Shown here piece after piece: positions 1-5,267 of a DNA stretch of 5,267 nucleotides. Under the pieces are notes generated by a model. It was not told the DNA's origin. It saw only the letters and a list, made by a program, of their open reading frames with translations, and did not search any database. The DNA lies in the NCBI GenBank assembly GCA_003233025.1, contig QIKS01000211.1, forward strand, positions 1 through 5,267, read 5' to 3'. Numbering within the stretch: the stretch's first letter is position 1; each line of letters starts with the position of its first letter. The stretch comes from Hellea balneolensis. GTDB lineage: Bacteria > Pseudomonadota > Alphaproteobacteria > Caulobacterales > Maricaulaceae. A program made the translations under genes and the position numbers.

Positions 1-493
1 CCCCGCCCCCCCCGGGTAGGTCTTGATTTCTGCCAAGTTGTGTAAGTGGCGCTTGGCCGATTGTGCCGAAAATTTGCTCAAGCACGGATATTTCTTTACC
101 CCGCGTCGGGGTTTTGCGGTCAACATAATCGACATATTGCCCGTTTTCGAGACCATATTCCGCGACTTTAGTCACTTGCCCGTCTTCGTTAAAAGTAATC
201 GCCGTAATTGTCCGTTCTTCGGTCAGGGGCCGTAAATAGGCCAGTCTTTGGCGGACACTGGTCAGGTAATACCAGGTGTTTTCATCAAATGTACCTTTGA
301 TCGACGGACTGCCCAGCCGCGACAATACCGTTGCGCGGGTATCTGTTGCCGCTTCGATGGCTTGGGGCTGATCTTTATTGGGGATATAACCGTGGGTGCG
401 TAAAATCGGATTGCAAGCCCCAAGTAAGACGGGCAGGGCAATCATCGCCACTATTTTTAGAAAGGCTGGTATTTTTAGAAAAGAATTGATCAT
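1..493 (-). CDS. bamE: BamE outer membrane assembly lipoprotein (SmpA/OmlA family), 3' end cut by the window edge
   Basis: BamE is a small lipoprotein on the periplasmic face of the outer membrane. It stabilises the BamA-BamD complex that inserts beta-barrel proteins. The reverse strand reads 164 codons from ATG 493-491 without a stop. The signal peptide has a basic start (residues 1-13), a hydrophobic core (14-26) and the lipobox LGAC with acylated Cys27. The mature part has the family pattern: a GYIPN segment (35-39), a helix around residues 47-61 ending in LGSPS, the TWYYLTS strand (73-79), and an ITAITFNEDGQV strand (97-108). The visible C-terminus turns Gly-rich (LPGGGG, 159-164), which is common in alphaproteobacterial BamE tails, so probably only a few residues are missing. 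Upstream there is only a weak AGAAG ribosome site. It is divergent from the bc1 chaperone gene. Oddity: the signal peptide contains a repeated FLKI. Family assignment is firm. Confidence 0.9.
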   Translation of the reverse strand, partial: MINSFLKIPAFLKIVAMIALPVLLGACNPILRTHGYIPNKDQPQAIEAATDTRATVLSRLGSPSIKGTFDENTWYYLTSVRQRLAYLRPLTEERTITAITFNEDGQVTKVAEYGLENGQYVDYVDRKTPTRGKEISVLEQIFGTIGQAPLTQLGRNQDLPGGGG

Positions 494-581
494 AAACTTC
501 TTTTGCTTTGCATTATTTGCACTATCAACTACCTAAACATTTTAAGACTTGCAAGCCCCTTGCGCATAAAAGGAATAGATA
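494..581. promoter_or_regulatory. Divergent intergenic region of bamE and the bc1 chaperone gene
   Basis: This 88-bp AT-rich spacer must carry the start signals of both divergent genes. On the plus strand the best promoter-like pair I see is TTGCAC at 517-522 and TTTTAA at 540-545, with a 17-bp spacer; the -10 is a poor match, so this is tentative. A good ribosome site AAGGA lies at 570-574, 7 nt before the chaperone ATG at 582. A short perfect palindrome CTTGCAAG (548-555) sits just downstream of the tentative -10. I could not pick a convincing minus-strand promoter for bamE. Confidence 0.35.
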
Positions 582-1118
582 ATGTTGAAATTCTTTTCAC
601 GGTTGAAATCAAAGGAAAGACCACAGACCCGTGACGCCCGGCGGCTTTACCAAAAATTGATGGCCCAATCCCGCCAGCCCGTGTTTTATGGTCAGGCCGG
701 GCTTGAAGACAGTTATGACGGGCGTATGGAGTGGTTGTGCCTGCATTTGGCCCTGACCCTGCACGCATTGCGCGGGCACGGGGTAGACGGCGCCAGTCTG
801 TCCCAAAGCCTTTATGATGTCATGGTTGATGATTTTGATGTGGCTCTGCGCGAGGAAGGCTTAAGCGACACCGGTGTTTCGCGCCGCATTAAGCCCTTGG
901 CCAAAATGTTTTTTGCTCGCGCCAAAGCTTATCACGAGGCCGCAGAGGCCGGGGCGCTCGGCGTGACTACCCAGCGTCATATATTCCCGGTGTTAAAGGA
1001 TCAGGCAAAGTCAGGTAAGAACTTTGCTCAATACGTCGATGGTTTTGCTGCCAATTTGGCCAATGTTGATGGTCAGGCCCTGAGCAATGCACAATTTTCT
1101 TTTCCCAAATTTGGCTAA
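582..1118 (+). CDS. Ubiquinol-cytochrome c chaperone (CBP3 family), cytochrome bc1 assembly
   Basis: This 178-residue protein matches the Ubiq_cyt_C_chap family (mitochondrial CBP3/UQCC1 relatives). In mitochondria these proteins chaperone cytochrome b during assembly of the bc1 complex. Recognisable features are YDGRMEWLCLHLAL (residues 45-58), matching the family's DxRfE...HL signature, and a central helical stretch with LYDVMVDDFDVALREEG (77-93) followed by SRRIKPLAKMFFARAKAY (100-117), the family's Lre-G...V-K-aYy pattern. There is no signal peptide or membrane segment, so it should act in the cytoplasm at the membrane surface. The ATG follows AAGGA by 7 nt, and length is normal for bacterial members. 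It is divergent from bamE and lies 66 bp upstream of plsX. The next gene in many relatives would be a DUF177/YceD gene, which is missing here. The bacterial role is inferred from the mitochondrial family. Confidence 0.87.
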   Translation: MLKFFSRLKSKERPQTRDARRLYQKLMAQSRQPVFYGQAGLEDSYDGRMEWLCLHLALTLHALRGHGVDGASLSQSLYDVMVDDFDVALREEGLSDTGVSRRIKPLAKMFFARAKAYHEAAEAGALGVTTQRHIFPVLKDQAKSGKNFAQYVDGFAANLANVDGQALSNAQFSFPKFG

Positions 1119-1184
1119 ATGATTTCTATCCAAGGGCAAAATTTGACGATAGGGTGCGGACAGAGAAAACAAGGGTGGTAATTT
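1119..1184 (+). other. Short spacer before plsX; no YceD/DUF177 gene
   Basis: Only 66 bp separate the chaperone stop from the plsX ATG. The spacer holds a purine-rich ribosome site (AAGGGTGG, 1171-1178) just before the plsX start. I see no hairpin with a T-run, and no reading frame resembling the DUF177 protein that often precedes plsX. plsX and fabH are therefore probably transcribed through from the chaperone promoter, though a weak local promoter cannot be excluded. Confidence 0.5.
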
Positions 1185-2224
1185 ATGCTGGATGGTCTGG
1201 TTCTATCAATAGACGCCATGGGGGGCGACGCGGCTCCTGAAATTGTCATTGGTGGAATTGAGTATTTCCTCAAACATGACGGCAAAAATCGCAATGCCCG
1301 CTTCTTGTTGCACGGCCCGCAAGAGCGCTTGTCCGAATTGCTGGAAAAAGCCCCCTTAACCCGCCAGCGCTCCGAAATCCGTCATACGGATAAAGCCATA
1401 GAAATGGACACCAAGCCCTCTGTCGCCATGCGGCGCGGCAAAGACACAAGCATGTGGAACACCATTGCTGCCATTAAATCCGGCGAAGCTTTGGTGGCGG
1501 TATCGGCGGGCAATACCGGCGCTTTGATGGCTATGGCCAAGATACAATTGCGTATGAAAGAAGGCGTGCAACGCCCGGCCATTGCCGCCCGTTGGCCGCA
1601 CCAGCAAGGCTATGGCGTGGTTTTAGATGTCGGGGCCAATTTGGAATGTGACGCCAATCAATTGCGCGAATTTGCCGTATTGGGCGAGGCTTATTACCGC
1701 GCTCTTTACAAGAAAGAAAAACCGAGCATTGGCCTGTTGAATGTCGGCACGGAAGACCGCAAAGGCAATGCTACCATACAAGCCGCCCATGACAGCCTGT
1801 CCTGTTCGGCGCTTGGGCTTAATTATATCGGTTTTGTTGAAGGCAATGACATCTCCATGGGGTCACGGACGGGTTTACCGGCAATATTGCCCTCAAAACC
1901 GCAGAAGGTGCGGCGCGTTTGCTGGCCAAATTTATCAAGGCTGCCTTGCAAGACAATATCTGGTCGCGCATGGCTTCGGTGCTGAACTTGCCGGCTTTGC
2001 GGCGGATGAAAAAACGCATTGATCCGCGCATGGGTAATGGCGGTGTGTTTTTAGGGCTAAATGGTATCGTGATCAAAAGCCACGGCGGCACCGATGCTAT
2101 TGGTTATGCCAGCGCCCTCGGCGTGGCGATTGAAATGGCGGATAGTACATTTTTGGACGAGATTGAGCGGACATTGGAGGCCTTGCACGAGGAAGATGAC
2201 AGCGTGGATATCCCGATCAGATGA
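1185..2224 (+). pseudogene. plsX: Phosphate acyltransferase PlsX, frameshifted by an apparent 16-nt deletion
   Basis: PlsX is a peripheral membrane enzyme that converts acyl-ACP plus phosphate to acyl-phosphate, the donor used by PlsY to start phospholipid synthesis. Frame 1 from ATG 1185 gives the N-terminal two thirds: SIDAMGGDAAPE (8-19), DTKPSVAMRRGKDTSM (75-90), VSAGNTGALMAMA (106-118), PAIAARWP (131-138), VLDVGAN (146-152), LLNVGTEDRKGN (184-195) and FVEGNDISMG (217-226). After G226 the frame goes wrong and ends in nonsense at 1983-1985. A second frame resumes at 1862 with VTDGFTGNIALKTAEGAARL and runs to the TGA at 2222-2224. The family has about TVDVV between these pieces, so 16 nt are missing; restoring them gives 351 residues, the normal length. 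Both halves look intact, which means a recent mutation or a sequence error. The stop overlaps fabH as ATGA. Identity is certain; real inactivation is not. Confidence 0.9.
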
Positions 2225-3195
2225 CAAAAAATTCTTATATTAGCGGCGTTGGCTCCTATCTGCCCGACCGGGTTGTGACCAATGCCCAATTGTCCAAAAC
2301 CGTTGATACATCTGATGAATGGATAAGAGCGCGCACGGGCATTGCCCAAAGACATATCGCTGCCGAAGGCCAACACACGTCTGATCTGGGCTATAGAGCC
2401 GCTTTGGACGCTCTTAAAAATGCTGATATGAGCGCGCAGGATATTGATTTAATTATCGTCGCGACCTCGACCCCTGATTTAACCTTCCCTTCCACCGCCA
2501 CCATGATCCAGGAACTGCTCGGCATCCACCAGGGTGCGGCATTTGATATTCAGGCCGTATGCAGCGGCTTTATTTACGCGCTCAGCGTTGCCGATGCCAT
2601 GATAAAATCGGGCCAGGGGACGAATGTTTTGGTTATCGGCGCGGAAACATTCTCACGCATTCTCGACTGGAATGACCGGACCACATGTGTGCTGTTTGGC
2701 GACGGGGCCGGGGCCGTTGTTCTGTCGGCCAACAAGCCGGACGTAAAAGACGCCGGGGCAGGGATATTAAACACATTTATCCGTTCTGATGGCCGTTACC
2801 GCGACCTGCTTTATGTGGACGGCGGGCCTTCATCAACGCAAACGGTTGGTAAATTACGCATGGCCGGCAATCAGGTATTTCGCCGGGCGGTCAAGGAATT
2901 ATCAAGCTCCATGGTGCAATGCGCCGGGGAAATGGATGTAAAGATCGCAGATATAAATTGGTTCGTCCCCCACCAAGCCAATCAGCGAATTTTGGAAGCC
3001 GTGGCCAAAAAGCTCGACTTGCGCCGTTCGCAAGTTATCTCCACCGTTGCCTATCACGCTAATACGTCCGCCGCGTCCATACCTTTAGCCCTTGACGTTG
3101 CTATCAAAGATGGACGGATCAAACGCGGCCACCAGATCATGTTGGAAGCCTTTGGCGGCGGATTTACCTGGGGAGCGACGCTTTTAGTATACTAA
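2221..3195 (+). CDS. fabH: Beta-ketoacyl-ACP synthase III (KAS III), fatty acid initiation
   Basis: FabH condenses acetyl-CoA (or another acyl-CoA) with malonyl-ACP to give the first beta-ketoacyl-ACP of type II fatty acid synthesis in the cytoplasm. The 324-residue length is typical. The full Cys-His-Asn triad is visible: Cys114 in the nucleophile motif QAVCSGF, His251 in [10 protein letters not shown], and Asn281 in [12 protein letters not shown]. Other landmarks are [11 protein letters not shown] (31-41, CoA-side loop), [11 protein letters not shown] (158-168), and the C-terminal glycine-rich FGGGFTWGA (311-319). The ATG at 2221 overlaps the plsX stop (ATGA), and no convincing Shine-Dalgarno precedes it, so translation probably depends on ribosomes finishing plsX. 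It therefore forms a lipid-synthesis operon with plsX. The gene itself is intact. An ihfA promoter region follows, with no clear terminator. Confidence 0.96.
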   Translation: MTKNSYISGVGSYLPDRVVTNAQLSKTVDTSDEWIRARTGIAQRHIAAEGQHTSDLGYRAALDALKNADMSAQDIDLIIVATSTPDLTFPSTATMIQELLGIHQGAAFDIQAVCSGFIYALSVADAMIKSGQGTNVLVIGAETFSRILDWNDRTTCVLFGDGAGAVVLSANKPDVKDAGAGILNTFIRSDGRYRDLLYVDGGPSSTQTVGKLRMAGNQVFRRAVKELSSSMVQCAGEMDVKIADINWFVPHQANQRILEAVAKKLDLRRSQVISTVAYHANTSAASIPLALDVAIKDGRIKRGHQIMLEAFGGGFTWGATLLVY

Positions 3196-3293
3196 GGCGT
3201 TGATTTTGTAAGAAAAAAATATAATACTTGGATTTCTCGATGGTATTAGGGGTTGAAATTTGCATGATGTACACGATCATTTAGGGGAATTAG
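3196..3293 (+). promoter_or_regulatory. ihfA leader with exact TATAAT -10 and a small inverted repeat
   Basis: The 98-bp gap between fabH and ihfA contains a perfect TATAAT at 3220-3225, preceded by TTGATT at 3200-3205. The 14-bp spacer is shorter than the usual 16-18, so the -35 assignment is doubtful while the -10 is attractive. Transcription from it would start around 3232 and leave a leader of about 60 nt. Within that leader ATGAT (3264-3268) and ATCAT (3276-3280) form an inverted repeat around 7 nt, which could be an operator. A strong ribosome site AGGGG (3283-3287) sits 6 nt before the GTG start of ihfA. No T-tailed hairpin ending the fabH transcript is visible. Confidence 0.5.
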
Positions 3294-3602
3294 GTGAACG
3301 AATATACAGTAACCCGCGCCGACCTTAGTGAGGCTATTTACAAAGAAATGGGCTTGTCGCGCACGGAATCTTCGCTTTTGGTCGAATCCATACTCGATCA
3401 CATCGTTGCTGCTCTCGTAAAGGGGGAGATGGTCAAATTATCGGGCTTTGGCACTTTTAGCGTTCGCGATAAGCCGCCGCGTATGGGGCGCAATCCGAAA
3501 ACCGGACGGGAAGTCCCGATTACGTCGCGCCGTATCTTGACATTTAAACCTTCAAATGTGCTCAAAGAACGGGTCAATTCCGCTTTGACGCAAAAACCAT
3601 GA
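3294..3602 (+). CDS. ihfA: Integration host factor alpha subunit
   Basis: IHF is a heterodimeric nucleoid protein (IhfA with IhfB) that bends DNA sharply at specific sites. It assists transcription, replication and recombination. The 102-residue product has the whole DNABII fold: helical N-terminal half with [20 protein letters not shown] (7-26), then [25 protein letters not shown] (47-71). The minor-groove arm carries the signature RNPKTG (66-71), whose Pro68 intercalates into DNA in this family, and it ends with [20 protein letters not shown] (76-95). The alpha rather than beta or HU call rests on the family pattern plus the position between fabH/plsX and a MerR gene, usual for alphaproteobacterial ihfA. 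The start is GTG, chosen because AGGGG stands 6 nt upstream and the protein then begins at the normal point. merR follows after 6 nt, so the two are probably co-transcribed. Confidence 0.94.
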   Translation: MNEYTVTRADLSEAIYKEMGLSRTESSLLVESILDHIVAALVKGEMVKLSGFGTFSVRDKPPRMGRNPKTGREVPITSRRILTFKPSNVLKERVNSALTQKP

Positions 3603-3608
3603 CGCGCA

Positions 3609-4100
3609 ATGGTTAGCAAATCCACACGCGCCTTTAGAACCATCAGCGAAGCCGGGGATGAGCTGGATTTACAGCCCCATGTTTTGCGGTTCTGGGAAAG
3701 CAAATTTCCCCAAATCCAGCCGATGAAACGCCGGGGCGGTCGCCGGTTTTATCGGCCCGAGGATATCGAATTTATACGCGGTATTAAAATCCTCTTGCAT
3801 GAAGAAAAGCACCCGATCAAAGACGTACAAAAATTGATCAGAATTCGCGGCGCACAAAGTATTATGGAGTTGGGCCGGTCGGTAGAAAGTGCTTCAAAAC
3901 CCAAGGACGTCCAAGATACGGACCTGGTCCCTAGCCGCATTAAGCCAGTCATCCACACCCCGGCCCCGCCGCTAGAGGAACCGCCAAAACAAGAGCCGCC
4001 GACAGAGAAGACGGAGAGTTCCGATGTTGACCGTGAAAAGCTGCAATCAGCTTTGGAGCGCTTAAAATCCCTAAAATCTCGCTGGAACGAATTTAAATAA
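3609..4100 (+). CDS. MerR-family transcriptional regulator, ihfA-linked type
   Basis: This is a 163-residue DNA-binding protein. Residues 8-82 form a MerR-type winged helix-turn-helix: [26 protein letters not shown] (8-33), the wing [16 protein letters not shown] (38-53), then [25 protein letters not shown] (53-77). Unlike metal-sensing MerR proteins it has no cysteine. In place of a ligand domain it has a proline/glutamate-rich, probably disordered linker (118-133, [16 protein letters not shown]) and a short charged C-terminal helix (141-163) that may mediate dimerisation. Proteins of this kind directly follow ihfA in many Alphaproteobacteria. Their target genes are, to my knowledge, not well defined, so I give no specific function. 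It starts 6 nt after the ihfA stop and has no good Shine-Dalgarno, suggesting coupled expression. It ends 19 bp from the convergent lrp gene. Confidence 0.88.
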   Translation: MVSKSTRAFRTISEAGDELDLQPHVLRFWESKFPQIQPMKRRGGRRFYRPEDIEFIRGIKILLHEEKHPIKDVQKLIRIRGAQSIMELGRSVESASKPKDVQDTDLVPSRIKPVIHTPAPPLEEPPKQEPPTEKTESSDVDREKLQSALERLKSLKSRWNEFK

Positions 4101-4119
4101 GCCCGCAGCTTAGGGCGCT

Positions 4120-4578
4120 CTAATCTCTCGCCGGGTAACCCTTCCAACGCTTTACCGCCTTCATAACCAAAGAGGAATGAATTTTGGCAACATGGGGCAG
4201 GGCGGCGATTGTGCGGCGGTAAATGCGTTCGTATTCACGGGTGTTTTCCGCCGCAACTTTAAGCAAATAATCCGCATTGCCGGTCATCAAATAACATTCC
4301 AGGATTTGCGGACGGGCAAGAGCCGCTTTTTCAAACGCTGCCAATACGCGCTCGCTTTGGCTCTCCAGGGAAATTTCAACGAAAAATTCAATTTGATAGC
4401 CCAGTTTCTGCCCGTTCAAACGCGCATGATATCCCTCAATCACACCGGCTTTCTCAAGCATACCAATACGCCGGTGGGTAGCAGAGGGGGACAAGCCAAC
4501 AGCAGTACTCAGATTGGCAATAGAGCGGCGGCAATCTGATTGCAGGGCCAAGAGCAGATTTTTATCAATTGTATCCAT
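4120..4578 (-). CDS. Lrp/AsnC-family transcriptional regulator, probable regulator of ald
   Basis: This 152-residue protein has both domains of the feast/famine regulators. The N-terminal helix-turn-helix runs from MDTIDKNLLLALQSDCRRS (1-19) through LSTAVGLSPSATHRRIGMLEKAGVIEGY (23-50). The C-terminal RAM domain (about 64-142) forms the oligomer and binds amino acids; it includes EFFVEISL (64-71), the effector-loop segment YLMTGNADYLLKV (96-108) and LPHVAKIHSSLVMKAVK (127-143). Such proteins assemble as dimers to octamers and bind AT-rich palindromes. It is transcribed divergently from alanine dehydrogenase across 130 bp, the usual arrangement for an Lrp-type activator or repressor of ald (for example AldR-like proteins), so alanine or a related amino acid is the likely effector by inference. 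No clear Shine-Dalgarno precedes the start; a TATTCGAATA palindrome lies 11 bp upstream of it and may allow self-control. Confidence 0.92.
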   Translation of the reverse strand: MDTIDKNLLLALQSDCRRSIANLSTAVGLSPSATHRRIGMLEKAGVIEGYHARLNGQKLGYQIEFFVEISLESQSERVLAAFEKAALARPQILECYLMTGNADYLLKVAAENTREYERIYRRTIAALPHVAKIHSSLVMKAVKRWKGYPARD

Positions 4579-4708
4579 AGCGCCAATATATTCGAATAAA
4601 TCTAGTGATAATAGTAAAAATAACAGGAAATATTGATTTTAAAGCAATAATTCGAAAACATTGCACCGAGAGATTTGTTAATTTCCTACTTTATCAAGGG
4701 AGATATCT
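4579..4708. promoter_or_regulatory. lrp-ald divergent control region with palindromes
   Basis: This 130-bp, strongly AT-rich spacer separates the divergent lrp and ald genes. Three palindromic elements are visible: TATTCGAATA (4589-4598, perfect), an odd-centred 19-bp near palindrome TATTGATTTTAAAGCAATA (4631-4649, 8 of 9 pairs matching), and TTCGAA again at 4651-4656. The two TTCGAA cores are exactly 60 bp apart. Lrp-family proteins bind AT-rich palindromes of about 15 bp, often several in a row, so these are candidate operators. The ald ribosome site AAGGGAG (4696-4702) is 6 nt before its ATG. I could not pick convincing -35/-10 pairs on either strand. Confidence 0.5.
4631..4649. promoter_or_regulatory. 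19-bp near-perfect palindrome, candidate Lrp operator
   Basis: TATTG at 4631-4635 mirrors CAATA at 4645-4649, and the inner TTT (4637-4639) mirrors AAA (4641-4643) around the centre at 4640. Only the 4636/4644 pair mismatches. The element lies about 60 bp before the ald start and about 52 bp before the lrp start, central enough to control both. The palindrome is seen directly; the role as an Lrp site is inferred. Confidence 0.4.
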
Positions 4709-5267
4709 ATGCTTATCGGCGTGCCAAAAGAGATTAAAAACCATGAATACCGGGTCGGATTAACCCCGGAAAGCGTAGCGGAACTTGTCCAGGCAGGACA
4801 AAAAATTGTTGTCGAAACCCAGGCCGGTTCTGGCATTGGCGCGACGGACGCGGATTATATTTCTGCCGGGGCCGTGGTGTTAGACACGGCAGCGGAAATT
4901 TTTGCACGCGCCGATATGATTATCAAAGTTAAAGAGCCGCAAGCCAATGAGTGCGCCATGTTAAGGCCGGGGCAAATTTTATACACATATCTTCATTTGG
5001 CCCCGGACCCAGCCCAGACCAAAGCTTTGCTAAAATCAGGCTGTATTGCCATTGCTTATGAAACCGTGACCAGTGACAGCGGCGAGCTGCCTTTGCTTAA
5101 ACCCATGAGCCAGGTCGCGGGACGATTGTCGGTGCAGGCGGGGGCCGTTGCTTTGCAAAAAGAAAACAAAGGTCGCGGCGTTTTGCTCGGCGGTGTGCCC
5201 GGTGTTGCGCCGGGTAAGGTTGTGATTATCGGCGGCGGGGTTGTCGGATTTAACGCCGCCCAAATGG
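4709..5267 (+). CDS. ald: Alanine dehydrogenase, N-terminal 186 residues (cut by the window edge)
   Basis: Ald catalyses reversible NAD-dependent oxidative deamination of L-alanine to pyruvate and ammonium in the cytoplasm. The open frame runs to the window end; about half of the usual roughly 370 residues are present. It opens with [20 protein letters not shown] (1-20), standard for the family. The residues known to bind substrate and catalyse are all at their usual numbers: Arg15 (pyruvate binding), Lys75 in KVKEP, and His96 in [24 protein letters not shown] (131-146) is the family signature segment. The NAD-binding Rossmann motif begins at GGGVVG (175-180); a GAGTVG form is common, so the second Gly and first Val are small variations that keep GxGxxG. 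A strong AAGGGAG site supports the ATG. It is divergent from an Lrp-type gene that probably regulates it. Confidence 0.95.
   Translation, partial: MLIGVPKEIKNHEYRVGLTPESVAELVQAGQKIVVETQAGSGIGATDADYISAGAVVLDTAAEIFARADMIIKVKEPQANECAMLRPGQILYTYLHLAPDPAQTKALLKSGCIAIAYETVTSDSGELPLLKPMSQVAGRLSVQAGAVALQKENKGRGVLLGGVPGVAPGKVVIIGGGVVGFNAAQM

Noticed and set aside
6..13. Run of eight C at the left edge as a phase-variable tract
   Set aside because: It encodes the Gly-rich BamE tail in frame and lies at the window edge; one short run with no comparison gives no support for switching.
529..768. Antisense reading frames over the bc1 chaperone gene (also 609-806)
   Set aside because: Low-complexity shadow translations with no family resemblance; the opposite strand carries a clear chaperone gene.
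1143..1171. TTGACG at 1143-1148 as the -35 of a plsX promoter
   Set aside because: No acceptable -10 lies 15-19 bp downstream; the nearest AT-rich hexamer, TAATTT at 1179-1184, is about 30 bp away.
1851..1875. Programmed ribosomal frameshifting to join the two plsX frames
   Set aside because: There is no slippery heptamer at the join, and about five conserved residues are physically missing rather than read in another frame, so a deletion explains it better.
1741..2022. Third-frame reading frame and antisense frame 1819-2091 across the plsX break
   Set aside because: Neither resembles a protein family; they are open only because plsX codes in other frames there.
4101..4119. Bidirectional terminator hairpin between merR and lrp
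   Set aside because: Only a 4-bp GCCC/GGGC pairing (4101-4104 with 4113-4116) with no T-run; too weak to call.
4101..4119. tRNA gene after merR, as I recall seeing in some Alphaproteobacteria
   Set aside because: The gap is only 19 bp, so no tRNA can be present in this position.
3749..4147. 132-codon antisense frame over merR
   Set aside because: Its Ser-rich sequence is the complement of the merR linker, and it shows no motif or ribosome site.

Overview
The window is a stretch of an alphaproteobacterial chromosome carrying mostly housekeeping genes. The assignment rests on gene content and order: a BamE lipoprotein gene divergent from a ubiquinol-cytochrome c chaperone (CBP3-type) gene, then plsX-fabH-ihfA-merR on one strand. 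This is a familiar conserved neighbourhood in Alphaproteobacteria. By eye, base composition is near half G+C. I cannot name the genus.

Layout: (1) 1-493, minus strand, bamE, running off the left edge just short of its C-terminus. (2) 494-581, divergent promoter region. (3) 582-1118, cytochrome bc1 assembly chaperone. (4) 1185-2224, plsX, read as broken by a 16-nt deletion at about 1862/1863. (5) 2221-3195, fabH, overlapping the plsX stop by 4 nt. (6) 3196-3293, a leader with an exact TATAAT box, followed by ihfA (3294-3602) and a MerR-type regulator (3609-4100). (7) 4120-4578, minus strand, an Lrp/AsnC regulator, tail-to-tail with merR. (8) 4579-4708, an AT-rich divergent control region with several palindromes. 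(9) 4709-5267, the first half of an alanine dehydrogenase gene, cut by the right edge.

How the genes work together: plsX and fabH are the classic lipid pair. PlsX makes acyl-phosphate for phospholipid synthesis and FabH starts each fatty acid chain. ihfA and merR form a separate nucleoid/regulatory pair with its own likely promoter. The Lrp gene and ald form a divergent regulator-enzyme pair of the kind in which an Lrp-family protein senses an amino acid and controls alanine catabolism.

I found no mobile element, CRISPR array, RNA gene or new defence-like system. The points most worth a second look are the plsX lesion, which lies between two otherwise intact halves and upstream of a coupled fabH start. 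Next are the absence of the DUF177 gene often found between the bc1 chaperone and plsX, and the palindromes between lrp and ald.
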